Positions 9,115 through 17,945 of a stretch of DNA of 60,871 nucleotides are shown here, in pieces. Made by a program: the position numbers and the translations under genes. This DNA comes from Simkania sp. (GTDB lineage: Bacteria; Chlamydiota; Chlamydiia; Chlamydiales; Simkaniaceae). The stretch covers positions 1-60,871 of the forward strand of contig JAQFVP010000003.1 in the NCBI GenBank assembly GCA_027942475.1. The letters run 5' to 3'. The notes beneath the pieces are model-generated. The model saw nothing but the letters and a program-made list of their open reading frames with translations, was not told where the DNA came from and made no database searches. Every line of letters begins with the position of its first letter. Within the stretch, counting starts at the first letter, position 1.

Positions 9115-9597
9115 TTGATCAAGGAAAACGAAATCCAGCTTTTTGAAACCGCTTTAAAAAAAGTTTCTATGCGTTTAAACCAAGGCAAGCCCATAGACGG
9201 TCCCCTATGCAAAGAAAAGGATTTAGCTTGCTTTAGATCGCTTGCTTATTCTTTCTATCGATCTGGTGACTATGCCCAGTCAAAAATGTATTTCCATCGA
9301 CTCATTTTATCCAAACCACTCGAACAAAGTTATTGGGTGGGATTAGGTTCTTGTTTCCAAATGGAGAAATCTTACGCTGCGGCTCTCAAGGTATGGGGAA
9401 TGTCTTCCATCCTAGACAAAGATGACCCTTTTGCCCATTTTCACGCGGCTACATGCCATTTTGCCCTTGGTGAATTTGAGCGGGGCTTTTTAGCTCTTGA
9501 AGCCTCAAAAAAGCTGCTCAAACCAAAACACCAAGAGCTCCGAGCTCGCATTGAGCAAATGGAAAACAAACATTCAAATAAAAGGTCCTATTCATGA
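9115..9597 (+). CDS. Type III secretion translocator chaperone, LcrH/SycD family
   Basis: The 160-residue protein is built of TPR-like helices with the class II chaperone pattern: FRSLAYSFYRSGDYAQSKMY, then DPFAHFHAATCHFALGEFER and an ALEASKK helix. SycD/LcrH proteins hold the two hydrophobic translocators in the cytoplasm before secretion. No ATG lies near the expected N-terminus; TTG at 9115 is chosen because AAAGGTG (9104-9110) sits four bases upstream. The gene is in the same frame as the preceding gene, separated by TGA and one codon. It overlaps the following gene by ATGA, supporting chaperone-substrate coupling. Confidence 0.88.
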   Translation: MIKENEIQLFETALKKVSMRLNQGKPIDGPLCKEKDLACFRSLAYSFYRSGDYAQSKMYFHRLILSKPLEQSYWVGLGSCFQMEKSYAAALKVWGMSSILDKDDPFAHFHAATCHFALGEFERGFLALEASKKLLKPKHQELRARIEQMENKHSNKRSYS

Positions 9598-10595
9598 CAG
9601 AGCATCTCAGCCCAACTACTCAGAAGAAGGCCCCAGTCCCTTTTCCTTTTTCCCCACATCAAGATCCCAAAAAAAAGCCGCTTCTTGAGCAAGTACCCAA
9701 CATGGACACAGCTCTTGATAGCGCAAAAAAAAGCAGCGCTCCCCCTCTGCTCAAAGCAAAAGCCCCCTCTTCTTTAGCAAATGTTTCCGATTCGTTAGAA
9801 GAAAAAAAAGCCCCTTTTGGTTTGCCTTTTCGATGTTCCTCTCAATCTGAAACAGATCTATTTCCCCACCCACAGGCAATGCTCGCCAGCGCAATTGAGT
9901 CCCATATGCATGCCCTCCTTTCAGAGCGTCATTATACAACCCGCTCTATTATCGAAATAGACCTTCCAAGGCAGGAGGTTGTGGGCGAAAAATTTAACGC
10001 AAAACTCCGCGAATCGATCGAAGTTGCAAAAAGCAATCACAATCTCTCATATGTGCAAGACGCATTGCAAATTTTACATTTTGGATTGGGTGTTGTAGGA
10101 GGGGTTTCTATTTTGTGTTCCTCTTTGGCAACTAATGATGTGATGGGGGTCCTTTATGGAGTAGAAATGACAGGTGGAGGTATGTGCTCTTTGGGCTCTT
10201 TTTTACTCACTAAATTTGGCTCTGATCATAGCTCGCCTTTGCTTCCTTCTGCATTATCCTTAGGTGGGGCCTTTTTGTCCTTGCACGGAGGAATTATGGG
10301 CAAAGATCTATTGCAGATGGACACAAATTTCGCCACATATCTGTCGTCGGCTCAGTCTTTACTCGCATCTTATGGCTTGTGTAAAGAGACGCAAAAAAAT
10401 ATTGATCTCTTTAAATTTCAAGGTGAAGCGTCTCATTTACAAAGGTGCCAGAAAATGATTTCCGATGATCTGAAAGAACACTATAAAGGTTTAGATATCT
10501 CTAATTTTACCGCTTTTTTTCGATCTGCTGTCGATATTATTGACAGCATCAATGAAACGAATAAAAAAATCTTTCGAAAAACCCTCAAAGGGTAA
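9594..10595 (+). CDS. T3SS translocator, CopB-like
   Basis: The first about 110 residues are a polar, Pro/Lys/Ser-rich region typical of secreted T3SS substrates. A helix then leads to hydrophobic segments at about residues 155-235 (for example LGVVGGVSILCSSLA and LGGAFLSLHGGIMGK), followed by an amphipathic helical C-terminus. Translocators of the YopB/CopB type insert into the host membrane with such hairpins. No strong sequence motif exists for this family; the call rests mainly on coupling to an LcrH chaperone (ATGA overlap) and on the following CopD-like gene, the chlamydial gene order. Confidence 0.75.
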   Translation: MTEHLSPTTQKKAPVPFPFSPHQDPKKKPLLEQVPNMDTALDSAKKSSAPPLLKAKAPSSLANVSDSLEEKKAPFGLPFRCSSQSETDLFPHPQAMLASAIESHMHALLSERHYTTRSIIEIDLPRQEVVGEKFNAKLRESIEVAKSNHNLSYVQDALQILHFGLGVVGGVSILCSSLATNDVMGVLYGVEMTGGGMCSLGSFLLTKFGSDHSSPLLPSALSLGGAFLSLHGGIMGKDLLQMDTNFATYLSSAQSLLASYGLCKETQKNIDLFKFQGEASHLQRCQKMISDDLKEHYKGLDISNFTAFFRSAVDIIDSINETNKKIFRKTLKG

Positions 10596-10639
10596 GTGTA
10601 TAAAAGTATAATCATCTTCATATAGGAGGGAAAAACCTA

Positions 10640-11602
10640 ATGAAACCTGTAATTGGGGTAAATACCAATCCAGATGCAATAGATGTCCAGCAAGGTCTAC
10701 ATGTTGGAGTCATGCACCGAGAAAAGGAAACTGCATCCAAGATAGAGCAAACGGAAGCTAAGCAGATGGGGCTGAGCGACTTTCATCTCCAACTTAGCAC
10801 AATTGAATCTATCTTGCGGGATCAAGTCAAGCAAATCGAAACCGCTTTGGATAAAAAAAAGGGGATCCAAGCCGCCCTTTCCGGTGTGCCCATTGCTGGG
10901 CAAGAAAATATTGAGCCCCGCTCGTACGAAGACCCACATAAAAAAGTAGCTCAGATTGCTCAAATAATCGAAGATGAGCATCTTCACATCCACGAGCAGT
11001 TTACAGCCATTGAATCCATCTTAAGCGGATACAAAAACTGCGATAATCCGTGGATACAAGCGCACCAAGCTTTGGTTGATATTGAACGTTCCAGTCGTCA
11101 ATCTATCAATCGAGAAGAGGAGAGGCGAAACCATTTAAGACAACTTTGGACCTTTGGGATGAAGGAAAAAGCAGATTTTTTCCCAAAAATGGCAAAAGAT
11201 CAAAAATGGTGGCAACAAATGGGTGCCATCGGAATGGTTGCTGCTGTGTCTTTCCCTTTGTTGGGGACAGGTCTTAGTCAGCCACTGGCCAATTTGTCTC
11301 ATCCTCTGCTTTCTCGGATAATGGAAATTGATCTGAATCACCTAACTGCGCAACTTAAAACTTTCAGCAATAGAGCTCCAAATCTACTAAATGCAGGTTC
11401 TCAATTAATCCAGATGGGGTCAAGTACTAGCATGCTGTTCAACAAAGACAAAGAGACGCTCCACGAATGGGCTACTCAGCAAGAAAGACAGAATTTAGAT
11501 ACGCAACAACAAGTAGTGCAAGACACACGTCAAAATGACCACTCTTTAAGAGACCGTCACCTCGAGGTTATTAGGACTTTAAGCCAGATTGTGGGAAGGT
11601 AA
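10640..11602 (+). CDS. T3SS translocator, CopD-like
   Basis: The 320-residue protein has long helical, Gln/Glu/His-rich stretches on both sides of one moderately hydrophobic region (about residues 195-225, MGAIGMVAAVSFPLLGTGL). A mainly coiled-coil protein with a single hydrophobic segment is the plan of the minor translocator YopD/CopD. A perfect AGGAGGG lies at 10624-10630, nine bases before the ATG. It closes the four-gene unit. The identification is from context and architecture, not from a motif. Confidence 0.7.
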   Translation: MKPVIGVNTNPDAIDVQQGLHVGVMHREKETASKIEQTEAKQMGLSDFHLQLSTIESILRDQVKQIETALDKKKGIQAALSGVPIAGQENIEPRSYEDPHKKVAQIAQIIEDEHLHIHEQFTAIESILSGYKNCDNPWIQAHQALVDIERSSRQSINREEERRNHLRQLWTFGMKEKADFFPKMAKDQKWWQQMGAIGMVAAVSFPLLGTGLSQPLANLSHPLLSRIMEIDLNHLTAQLKTFSNRAPNLLNAGSQLIQMGSSTSMLFNKDKETLHEWATQQERQNLDTQQQVVQDTRQNDHSLRDRHLEVIRTLSQIVGR

Positions 11603-11658
11603 CCTAAAAAGAAGGGTGTTTACTATCGGTTTGCAAAGCAATCAAAGTGGTAGTTTTA

Positions 11659-12162
11659 ATGATTATTGTCATTATGGGTGTATCCGGTTCAGGGAAATCA
11701 ACTGTTGGGACTGCACTGAGTAAAAAACTCAATTTGCCTTTTTATGATGCGGACGATTACCACAGTCCGACCAACAAAGAAAAAATGCATAAGGGTATCC
11801 CCTTACTAGATGTAGAGCGCCTTCCGTGGTTGAAAGTTTTGTGCGGCATCATTTCCAAGCATGTCGATCAAGGAAAATCAATGATCCTCGCTTGCTCAGC
11901 ACTAAAAGAGTCACACAGAGCTTTGCTCAATTCGCGCCGCATGTGCCGTTTTGTATATTTAAAGGGCACTTTTGAGATAATTCAAGCGAGAATGGCGGCG
12001 CGTAGTCACCACTTTTTTCATCCCGAGCTACTCAAAGACCAATTTGATTCCCTTGAAAAGCCGAAACATTGTCTAACGATTGACGTAGGGCAGACAGTCC
12101 ATGAAATTGTTGAGATAATTTGCAAGAAATTCCCTCTTTCTCCCCAAGAAAAAATTATTTAA
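11659..12162 (+). CDS. gntK: Gluconokinase
   Basis: The 167-residue protein opens with the P-loop MGVSGSGKSTVG, followed by FYDADDYHS and NKEKMHKGIPL, both characteristic of the gluconate kinase family; CSALKESHR and the LID arginines in QARMAARSHHFF follow. It phosphorylates D-gluconate to 6-phosphogluconate, feeding the pentose phosphate pathway. ATG 11659 is preferred to an upstream GTG (11647) because it places the P-loop about seven residues from the N-terminus as in homologs. It follows copD by 56 bases but is functionally unrelated. The end overlaps the convergent MFS gene by eight bases. Confidence 0.93.
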   Translation: MIIVIMGVSGSGKSTVGTALSKKLNLPFYDADDYHSPTNKEKMHKGIPLLDVERLPWLKVLCGIISKHVDQGKSMILACSALKESHRALLNSRRMCRFVYLKGTFEIIQARMAARSHHFFHPELLKDQFDSLEKPKHCLTIDVGQTVHEIVEIICKKFPLSPQEKII

Positions 12163-13465
12163 AGTCATCCTCGTCCTCTTCTTCATCCTCTTCCATAAAG
12201 GGATATAATTCATCTTCATCCTCTCCAAACCCTACTTCTCCGAGATCACTGCGCGGATCGAGGAGAAAAGTGAGAGAGGTGGCTCTCGGAAGCGGCAAAT
12301 AATCACTTTGTTCTTCGCCAGACAGCGTCTGTACGTGTAAAACGCGCCACATGGCAAATAAAATATAAATAGCCGAAATGATGGCGAGAAAGAGAAAAAT
12401 GCCCGCAGGACCCAGAAAATCCATAAAAATAGGGCAGACAAGTGGACCCAGAATGCAGCCCACGCCGTATATAATTAACAGTGCGGAAGCAACTCCAATA
12501 ATATTTTTTTCAGAAAAATAATCACATGTATAGGTAATGGAAAGGGGGTAGATGGTAAAAGAGGCGCCTCCAAATAAAATCATGAGTGTTAAAAGGAGGC
12601 TATAAGGAAAAATTGGGCTATAAAAAAGAACAAAGGTAAGCACCATCAAAACAAAAACAATACCGACGAGCACCTTGCGCCGATCAAAGATATCTGAAAG
12701 GTAGCCAATCGGCCACTGTAAGATTAACCCCCCGAAAATTGTTAGCCCCATAACCAGGGCAAGTTGCTCGATGGTCAGGTCAATTCTTTTGGCAAAGATA
12801 GGGACCAAACTATAAAACGAGCTCATAATCAATCCAGCAATCAAACATCCGATGGGGCCGAGCGGAGCCTTTTTTAAGACTTGAAAGAAATTTGTAATTG
12901 AGGATTCGAGTATAAGGGGACCGCTACTTTTCATCATGCAAACCGGTAAAATAGAAAGGGAACTGAGAAAAATTATGATGGCAAAGGGAACGGTGCTATC
13001 GAGAGGAGCTACGCTTAAGATAAACTGACCAGATCCCTGTGCTGTATACAAAGTCACCATGTAAAGAGAAAGCACCTTGCCCCGTTTCCGAATCTCAGTC
13101 GATAAGAGTACCCAGCTCTCCATTACGATAAAAAACCCCGAAGTGCAAAAGCCTACGAGAAAGCGGAATATACTCCAGCTAATGGGGTCAATGATGAAAG
13201 ATTGGACTACAATAACCACTGAGTTTACAGAAGCAAATATGGCAAAGGTACGGATATGCCCAATTCTTTCAATCAATCTTTCAATATAAATGGATCCGAG
13301 CATCACACCCAAATAATAGGCAGAATTCATAATACCGACCACCCAGTTAGAGTGGCCATATATTGAAATGCGCAAACTCGCGTAGGTATTGAAATAACCG
13401 GTTCCCAACATGACGATGAAAAGACTAATCAGAGGGGGGGTAATGGAGCGGAATATTTTTTTCAT
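12155..13465 (-). CDS. Major facilitator superfamily transporter with acidic tail
   Basis: About 436 residues with twelve predicted membrane spans. GSIYIERLIERIGHIR after span 2 and GYLSDIFDRRKVL in the second half match the MFS loop 2-3 and 8-9 signatures. The general look is that of the YcaD-like subfamily. The C-terminal about 20 residues are strongly acidic (EEDEEEDEDD), which is unusual. ATG 13465 is chosen over an upstream frame extension because it overlaps the stop of the upstream gene by four bases. The substrate is unknown. Confidence 0.88.
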   Translation of the reverse strand: MKKIFRSITPPLISLFIVMLGTGYFNTYASLRISIYGHSNWVVGIMNSAYYLGVMLGSIYIERLIERIGHIRTFAIFASVNSVVIVVQSFIIDPISWSIFRFLVGFCTSGFFIVMESWVLLSTEIRKRGKVLSLYMVTLYTAQGSGQFILSVAPLDSTVPFAIIIFLSSLSILPVCMMKSSGPLILESSITNFFQVLKKAPLGPIGCLIAGLIMSSFYSLVPIFAKRIDLTIEQLALVMGLTIFGGLILQWPIGYLSDIFDRRKVLVGIVFVLMVLTFVLFYSPIFPYSLLLTLMILFGGASFTIYPLSITYTCDYFSEKNIIGVASALLIIYGVGCILGPLVCPIFMDFLGPAGIFLFLAIISAIYILFAMWRVLHVQTLSGEEQSDYLPLPRATSLTFLLDPRSDLGEVGFGEDEDELYPFMEEDEEEDEDDFK

Positions 13466-15093
13466 TTCACCCTCTTCTTTAGGGCAATTTGTACTTCGGG
13501 TTCCAGTGAAATCCACCGCTCTTTCTCCTTTTTAAGCGGCTGGTTGATCACCATGTATTTTTCCTTTTCAAGGGGATGCTGTACTTCCCCTTTTTTCACA
13601 ATTACTTGTTCAAAAGTGTAGAGAATTTCAATGTAGGCATTTTTTCTTCGTTGGATTGTCACATCGGTATTTGAGAGAACGGGTAAAAAATATTGCGATT
13701 TTGCTCCCAAAAGTTCCATCACACCCTCTTCAATGGCATCTTGAAACCCCGTTTTTCCCACTTGAGAAACCGCTTGCTGCAAAAGCAAAAATAACATGTC
13801 ATCATCACCGGCAAATGTGTAAAATGCACGACAACACTCAAATAAGCTTTCTTGCTTAAGAGAGTCGGAGCGTTCGAGACTATATACGATTTGATCCTGT
13901 TCCAATAAACGTAAAGAGGGCCATTCCCGGTTGAGTTCTTGTGCAAAGTCAACCGTCATGTGTTGTAAGGCCTTTTCTTCGCCCATCTTATCAAGTAAAT
14001 TTTGAAAGTTTTCTACTTGATCTTTGACCTGTTTTTTTGATCCGAAATAAATCTTTTCGAGGTAAGAAAGGGGCTTTTTCATGGCCCGAGAAGATTCTTC
14101 AAAGGCCCAATCGAGTAAATTAAGGGTGATTTGAGATACTTTCTGCAGGGAGAGCAAAAAATCCCACTGGTAGCTATTGAGGACGAGTGAGCAAATGTTA
14201 AGTTGTTGCTCTTCGGTAATATGAGACAAAACATCTTGCTGATTCCCCAGCTGAATGAGCTGTCGGCGATTTTCGAGGGGAAGATTTTTCGGAATGTAGC
14301 GGCTGGATATGTAGGTTTGCAACGTTTCGACATCTTTTTCTGAAGTTTTCGCGAGTAATTCCATAAAATGGAACAGTTCCGGGTTGGTTTCTGATAAATC
14401 TTCAAAATCTTGGTAAGCCAACACTATGTCTTGAAATGCTTTGCTCAATTCTTTGAAACAAGTAATGGAGGAGGGGCATTTTCGGTAGGTAGAAGTTCTT
14501 TTTAAACGATCGTGAATGCCCGTTGGAGCGAGAAAAAACTCTTGTTTGAGTGTTTTACTACAAAAATTAATGCTCTGGATCTGCCGATATTGGTTGGTTC
14601 TCGCTTTTTTTTTGATCTCGTGCCATATCTTTAAATAGTCGAGCCGGCGATTTTTCATTCGGTAAAACCTCAAACTTTTTTGATCACGAACCGGATTAGT
14701 AATAAAAAGGAGAAGTTCACTAGGGGAAAAAATCGCTTTGAATTCGAGGGCATCTTCGGAATCACTCACCTTTTGAGACTGAATTCTCATATAAATATTG
14801 TTCAGAGACTGACGTGGATCCAAACAGACTTGATCCTCTCGCATAGCTTCGATCTGATCTCGCAGGGCGCGAAAATAGGAAAGTTTGCGTGCAGCAAGAG
14901 ACTGGGCAACTCCATACCTCGTTTTTTTATATGCTCTGTAGGGGTAGATCCCAAAGGTAAATAGGGAAAATAACCAATTACGCATATAATTTTTTTGAAA
15001 AAACGCGCGAAAATGTCGAGAGACCGCGTTTTGGCAAGATTCTCTGTGGTTTACGTTGACAAAATCAACATCCGGCAAAGAGGAATGCAGCAT
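13462..15093 (-). CDS. Large hypothetical protein (543 aa)
   Basis: I do not recognise this protein. It is mostly helical and charged, with one hydrophobic segment near the N-terminus (about residues 37-54, RNWLFSLFTFGIYPYRAY) that could be a membrane anchor followed by basic residues. The rest resembles a long helical bundle without repeats. It is translationally coupled (ATGA) to the downstream MFS transporter. Whether it modifies or regulates that transporter or is a separate host-directed factor cannot be told. Confidence 0.65.
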   Translation of the reverse strand: MLHSSLPDVDFVNVNHRESCQNAVSRHFRAFFQKNYMRNWLFSLFTFGIYPYRAYKKTRYGVAQSLAARKLSYFRALRDQIEAMREDQVCLDPRQSLNNIYMRIQSQKVSDSEDALEFKAIFSPSELLLFITNPVRDQKSLRFYRMKNRRLDYLKIWHEIKKKARTNQYRQIQSINFCSKTLKQEFFLAPTGIHDRLKRTSTYRKCPSSITCFKELSKAFQDIVLAYQDFEDLSETNPELFHFMELLAKTSEKDVETLQTYISSRYIPKNLPLENRRQLIQLGNQQDVLSHITEEQQLNICSLVLNSYQWDFLLSLQKVSQITLNLLDWAFEESSRAMKKPLSYLEKIYFGSKKQVKDQVENFQNLLDKMGEEKALQHMTVDFAQELNREWPSLRLLEQDQIVYSLERSDSLKQESLFECCRAFYTFAGDDDMLFLLLQQAVSQVGKTGFQDAIEEGVMELLGAKSQYFLPVLSNTDVTIQRRKNAYIEILYTFEQVIVKKGEVQHPLEKEKYMVINQPLKKEKERWISLEPEVQIALKKRVK

Positions 15094-15510
15094 AAAAACC
15101 TGTTCTGATGCGATTTTTTTCCCCTATTATCCTGTTTTAGTGATTTAAAAAATATGTTCCAAGCCTAATTTATTACAAAAAAAATCGGGAACAACATCTA
15201 GAGGCCTCTAAAAACCTGGATTACTTATCTAGTTTATTTTTTTATTTAGGGTATGTGTGAAATTCTCAAGTAAACCATTCTCGGCTTGAGACAGGGCATT
15301 GCAGTGCTAAAGGAAATAGCAAACAACAATGTATCTGTTTGGAAGAGAAAGTGGGGTCAAACAGGTGCACAAGTGACTTGTCGAAAATAAAGGGAGCTTT
15401 ACAACCGCAAGGCGCCTTATTTTTCTTTAGATCGCTTAGATTTAATGAATGTCTTGTTTTTTGAGTCACATAAAGGGCGCCTTGCTCTTAGGAACAGAAT
15501 AGTCGCATGA
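15094..15510 (-). other. Intergenic region with long inverted repeat
   Basis: No credible gene was found in these 417 bases; a 67-codon frame (15266-15469) has no supporting feature. GCAAGGCGCCTTAT at about 15410-15423 is matched in inverted orientation by ATAAAGGGCGCCTTGC at about 15470-15485, with some 46 bases between. It may be a transcription terminator arm pair or the relic of a small mobile element. Confidence 0.4.
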
Positions 15511-16119
15511 TTACTCTTTTATTTTGAATGATTTAATAAAGTGTTTAAAATAACGGTCTGTATAATTTTTTTTATCACACTCCATAGAGAGCAAATAAAG
15601 GGTATTGTTAGCTACGATGGCCCGTCCTTTGAAATAGGTTCCTCGCACTTGAATAAAGAAGTCAAGCGCCTTATGCCCTTGCACTTTGGTAAGGTCAGCA
15701 AAAATAAGTCTGTTTTCTGGGCTTTGTGCAATCAAACCGTTGAGAAAATTTTCCAAATTAATCTCTGTCTGGGTTCCATCCCCCAGAGCTGAATATGGGT
15801 ATTGGGCAACCAAAAGCATATAAACCGCTTTTCTTTCGTGTGGTGCGACATAAATATCATACCTTAAATGTTCCCCTTCACGAGAAAGTGGGGTTACCTG
15901 TTGGAGGTGTTCGGGCGTGCTGGGCAAAGAGATACTACAAGCCCCTTGCACTGCATAAAATCGCTTCCAAGTGCTCAATTTCGGCAATCGCTCTGCAACG
16001 ACTTGGCTCAATGGGGCCTTCTCCGATCCTTTGGATGGATCGATCAAGGAGAATAGAGCCAACAACCCAAACATGGGTAGTGCACCTCTATGAATATTTT
16101 GTTTGAATAGATTAAACAT
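15511..16119 (-). CDS. Secreted hypothetical protein (202 aa)
   Basis: The N-terminus has a hydrophobic segment (about residues 14-26, LPMFGLLALFSLI) that fits a signal peptide or anchor. The remaining domain alternates short beta-like stretches: ACSISLPSTPEHL, LRYDIYVAPHERKAVYMLLVAQYPY, GRAIVANNTLYLLSMEC. This layout recalls PsbP/DUF1795-like lipoprotein domains, but I cannot claim membership. The 5' part of this gene and its upstream sequence recur as fragments inside the neighbouring Yip1 array, which suggests it took part in those duplications. Confidence 0.65.
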   Translation of the reverse strand: MFNLFKQNIHRGALPMFGLLALFSLIDPSKGSEKAPLSQVVAERLPKLSTWKRFYAVQGACSISLPSTPEHLQQVTPLSREGEHLRYDIYVAPHERKAVYMLLVAQYPYSALGDGTQTEINLENFLNGLIAQSPENRLIFADLTKVQGHKALDFFIQVRGTYFKGRAIVANNTLYLLSMECDKKNYTDRYFKHFIKSFKIKE

Positions 16120-16204
16120 AATTCCCTCAACAATTTAAGATTTGCATCTTATTTATGAATTAGGGGTCATTCCTGAAATAGCTTAACATCCCAAAGGCAA
16201 CATG

Positions 16205-16567
16205 TTACCAATGGATTTGATAAAAGCTGACAAGCGCCATCCAAGCGAGTGCAGCCCCGATACTCCGCACGCTCGTCCACATGGCCGCACTTACCTTGAT
16301 GAGTGTACGAAAAAAAAAAACGCGGGCAGCAAAGAGGTTAAAATAGAGATATTTGAAGAAAATATTCAGAGCAAAGATGGTCGGATCCAAGAGGAGAGAA
16401 ACTTGCCAAAACGGCAAAATGGCGCACGCCGCTGCGCAGTGATCATCGACATGATGTCGTGCGAGCAGCCGTACTTTCCGGCTTTTTTGTGTACACATGC
16501 TAAGCCACGGACTGAAGCTTCGTTGCATTTTGGCCATACTCTCAGGTAACTGTATTCTTAAAGGCAT
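16205..16567 (-). pseudogene. Yip1-family gene fragment (copy D)
   Basis: The N-terminal part (FSPWLSMCTQKSRKVRLLARH) and the middle membrane segment (YLYFNLFAARVFFF) match the two intact copies to the right, but the segments between them and the whole C-terminal third (the EVQKFS-WMALLN region) are missing. The frame stops after 120 residues. This is the most reduced copy of the array. Confidence 0.75.
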
Positions 16568-16702
16568 GAAAAACCCCTTATTTTTATCTTATACAAAATT
16601 GAAGGTTCTATCAAGAAAAAAATAAAATATATGGTGTGTACAACATGGAAAAAGCCCTTTTACTTGGATTGGGCCAGCAACAAAAGCCAACAATTAGAAA
16701 TG

Positions 16703-16752
16703 GATAGTGCACCCTATGCATGCTTTGTTTGAATAGATTAACCATATTTTGC
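16703..16752 (+). repeat. Partial duplicate of the start of the secreted hypothetical gene
   Basis: GATAGTGCACCC followed by TTTGTTTGAATAGATTAA closely matches the region around the start codon of the gene at 15511-16119 (about 16076-16125). A third, weaker copy is at about 18688-18735. Each lies just downstream of a Yip1 copy, so the duplication unit was a Yip1 gene plus the beginning of its downstream neighbour. Confidence 0.6.
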
Positions 16753-17417
16753 TCAATGGTTTAGGTATAGCTCTTTATGTAAAGGAAAAATCAGCTCCGG
16801 GACTTCTTGTTGACGAGCAAAAGAAACAGTCGACAAGGGAAAATACCCTAAGACCAGAAATGGAAAAAAACGGAAGGGTAGGATCGAATAGAGCCATCCA
16901 TGCGCAAAAGCTTTTTGCACCTCTTGAATGGTTTGCACACGAATGATAAAAGTCCATACCACAAAGGGAAAAATATATTTTAAGAAAAAATAGTTGTTGG
17001 AAAATAGCAGCTGTTTGCTGAAGAGAACCGGTGACAGAATTACTGCGAAAATGATCAGCCGATACTGGGCACGCTCGTCCAATAAATGGCCGCACGTATT
17101 TTTTTAAATGTTCCCGCACCTTTGATTAGTTTACCAACGCAAAAAACAGAGGCGGAGAAGAGATTATAAAAAAGATATGTGGTAATTATGCGCAGAAAAA
17201 CACAGATCAGGAATAAGAAAATGATATTCATATACATTGATGAGGACTCGACCATGACGATGAATGGTGTCGGCAAAAGCCCTAAAATGACACACATCGC
17301 TATAAAGCGGTATTTCACATTGTAGTTTACGAGCAACCGTATTGTCCGACGTGGTTTTGTGCATATGCTCAGCCAGGGGTTGAAGTCTGGTTTCTTTTCA
17401 AGCATGCTCTCAATCAA
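16753..17417 (-). pseudogene. Yip1-family gene disrupted by frameshifts (copy C)
   Basis: The first 120 residues (DFNPWLSICTKPRRTIRLL through IRAAIYWTSVPSIG) align with the intact copies and then stop at 17055. The continuation, with YIFPFVVWTFIIRVQTI and EVQK, is in a second frame (from about 17060), and the piece around CAWMALF needs a third frame. At least two indels therefore separate this copy from a working gene. Confidence 0.8.
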
Positions 17418-17945
17418 GTTTTATTCTAGATATCAGCGAATACTCACTCGCCTAAAGGGGGAGGCTTCTAGGGATTGACGTACAAACCATCTGGCACGAG
17501 GGGTATTTTCGAAAATTATTTTACAAGAAAAAATCTTAAAGTCAAGGCAAGCTTTCATTCCACCCCTTAAGCGGGTGGGTTTTCCCGCTCGTCCAGGACA
17601 AAGTTTCTTCGTCTTAAACATCGCTAACAAATCTATCCAGAAAAATATATGCTGTGCGAGCATGAACGAAGCGCTTTTTAAACAAGCCACTTCCTATCGA
17701 GAGTTTTTTCTCCCCGTCTATTTCTTCACCTAAGAAGCAAAGAGGAGTATCCCAATGCATGCAGTCGTGATCAACACCAAAAATCACGGCAAAAGTTAGT
17801 TAAGAAATCGATGGTAAATCGAAGTTCTCAGCTCTATGCCGCTTAGTCAAAAATCGAAAGAGAGCACAGTGCTAGGGTAGCTACGTAGCTAAACTTATGC
17901 CCAAGCTAAAGGGTCTATCTAAGGAGATGGGAATGCCGCGTGTTT
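17418..17945 (-). other. Intergenic region inside Yip1 array
   Basis: No credible gene. It contains a hairpin repeat (17510-17600, listed separately), a copy of the array promoter-side sequence ATCTATCCAGAAAAATATA (about 17630-17650, also near 19455), and a perfect 14-base palindrome TAGCTACGTAGCTA at 17878-17891. The rest shows nothing I can name. Confidence 0.5.
17510..17600 (+). repeat. Interspersed hairpin repeat, copy 1 (IS200/IS605-end-like)
   Basis: A stem CCACCC...GGGTGGG with a short loop (17560-17579) is followed by TTTTCCCGCTCGTCCAGGA. The left flank TTTACAAGAAAAA and AGTC-AAG-CAAGC also matches copy 2 at 32845-32925. A third copy of the hairpin and right flank is at 49222-49272. 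The form, a GAAGC-like lead into a subterminal hairpin, resembles right ends of IS200/IS605 elements or derived PATE repeats. No tnpA or tnpB is present. Confidence 0.55.

Noticed and set aside
17433-17690. 85-codon leftward frame that resembles a frame at 32691-32885 (CLDFKIFSCK and FDCKGFSCK)
   Set aside because: The similarity is explained by the shared hairpin repeat element; neither frame has a start signal, so they are treated as repeat DNA, not genes.
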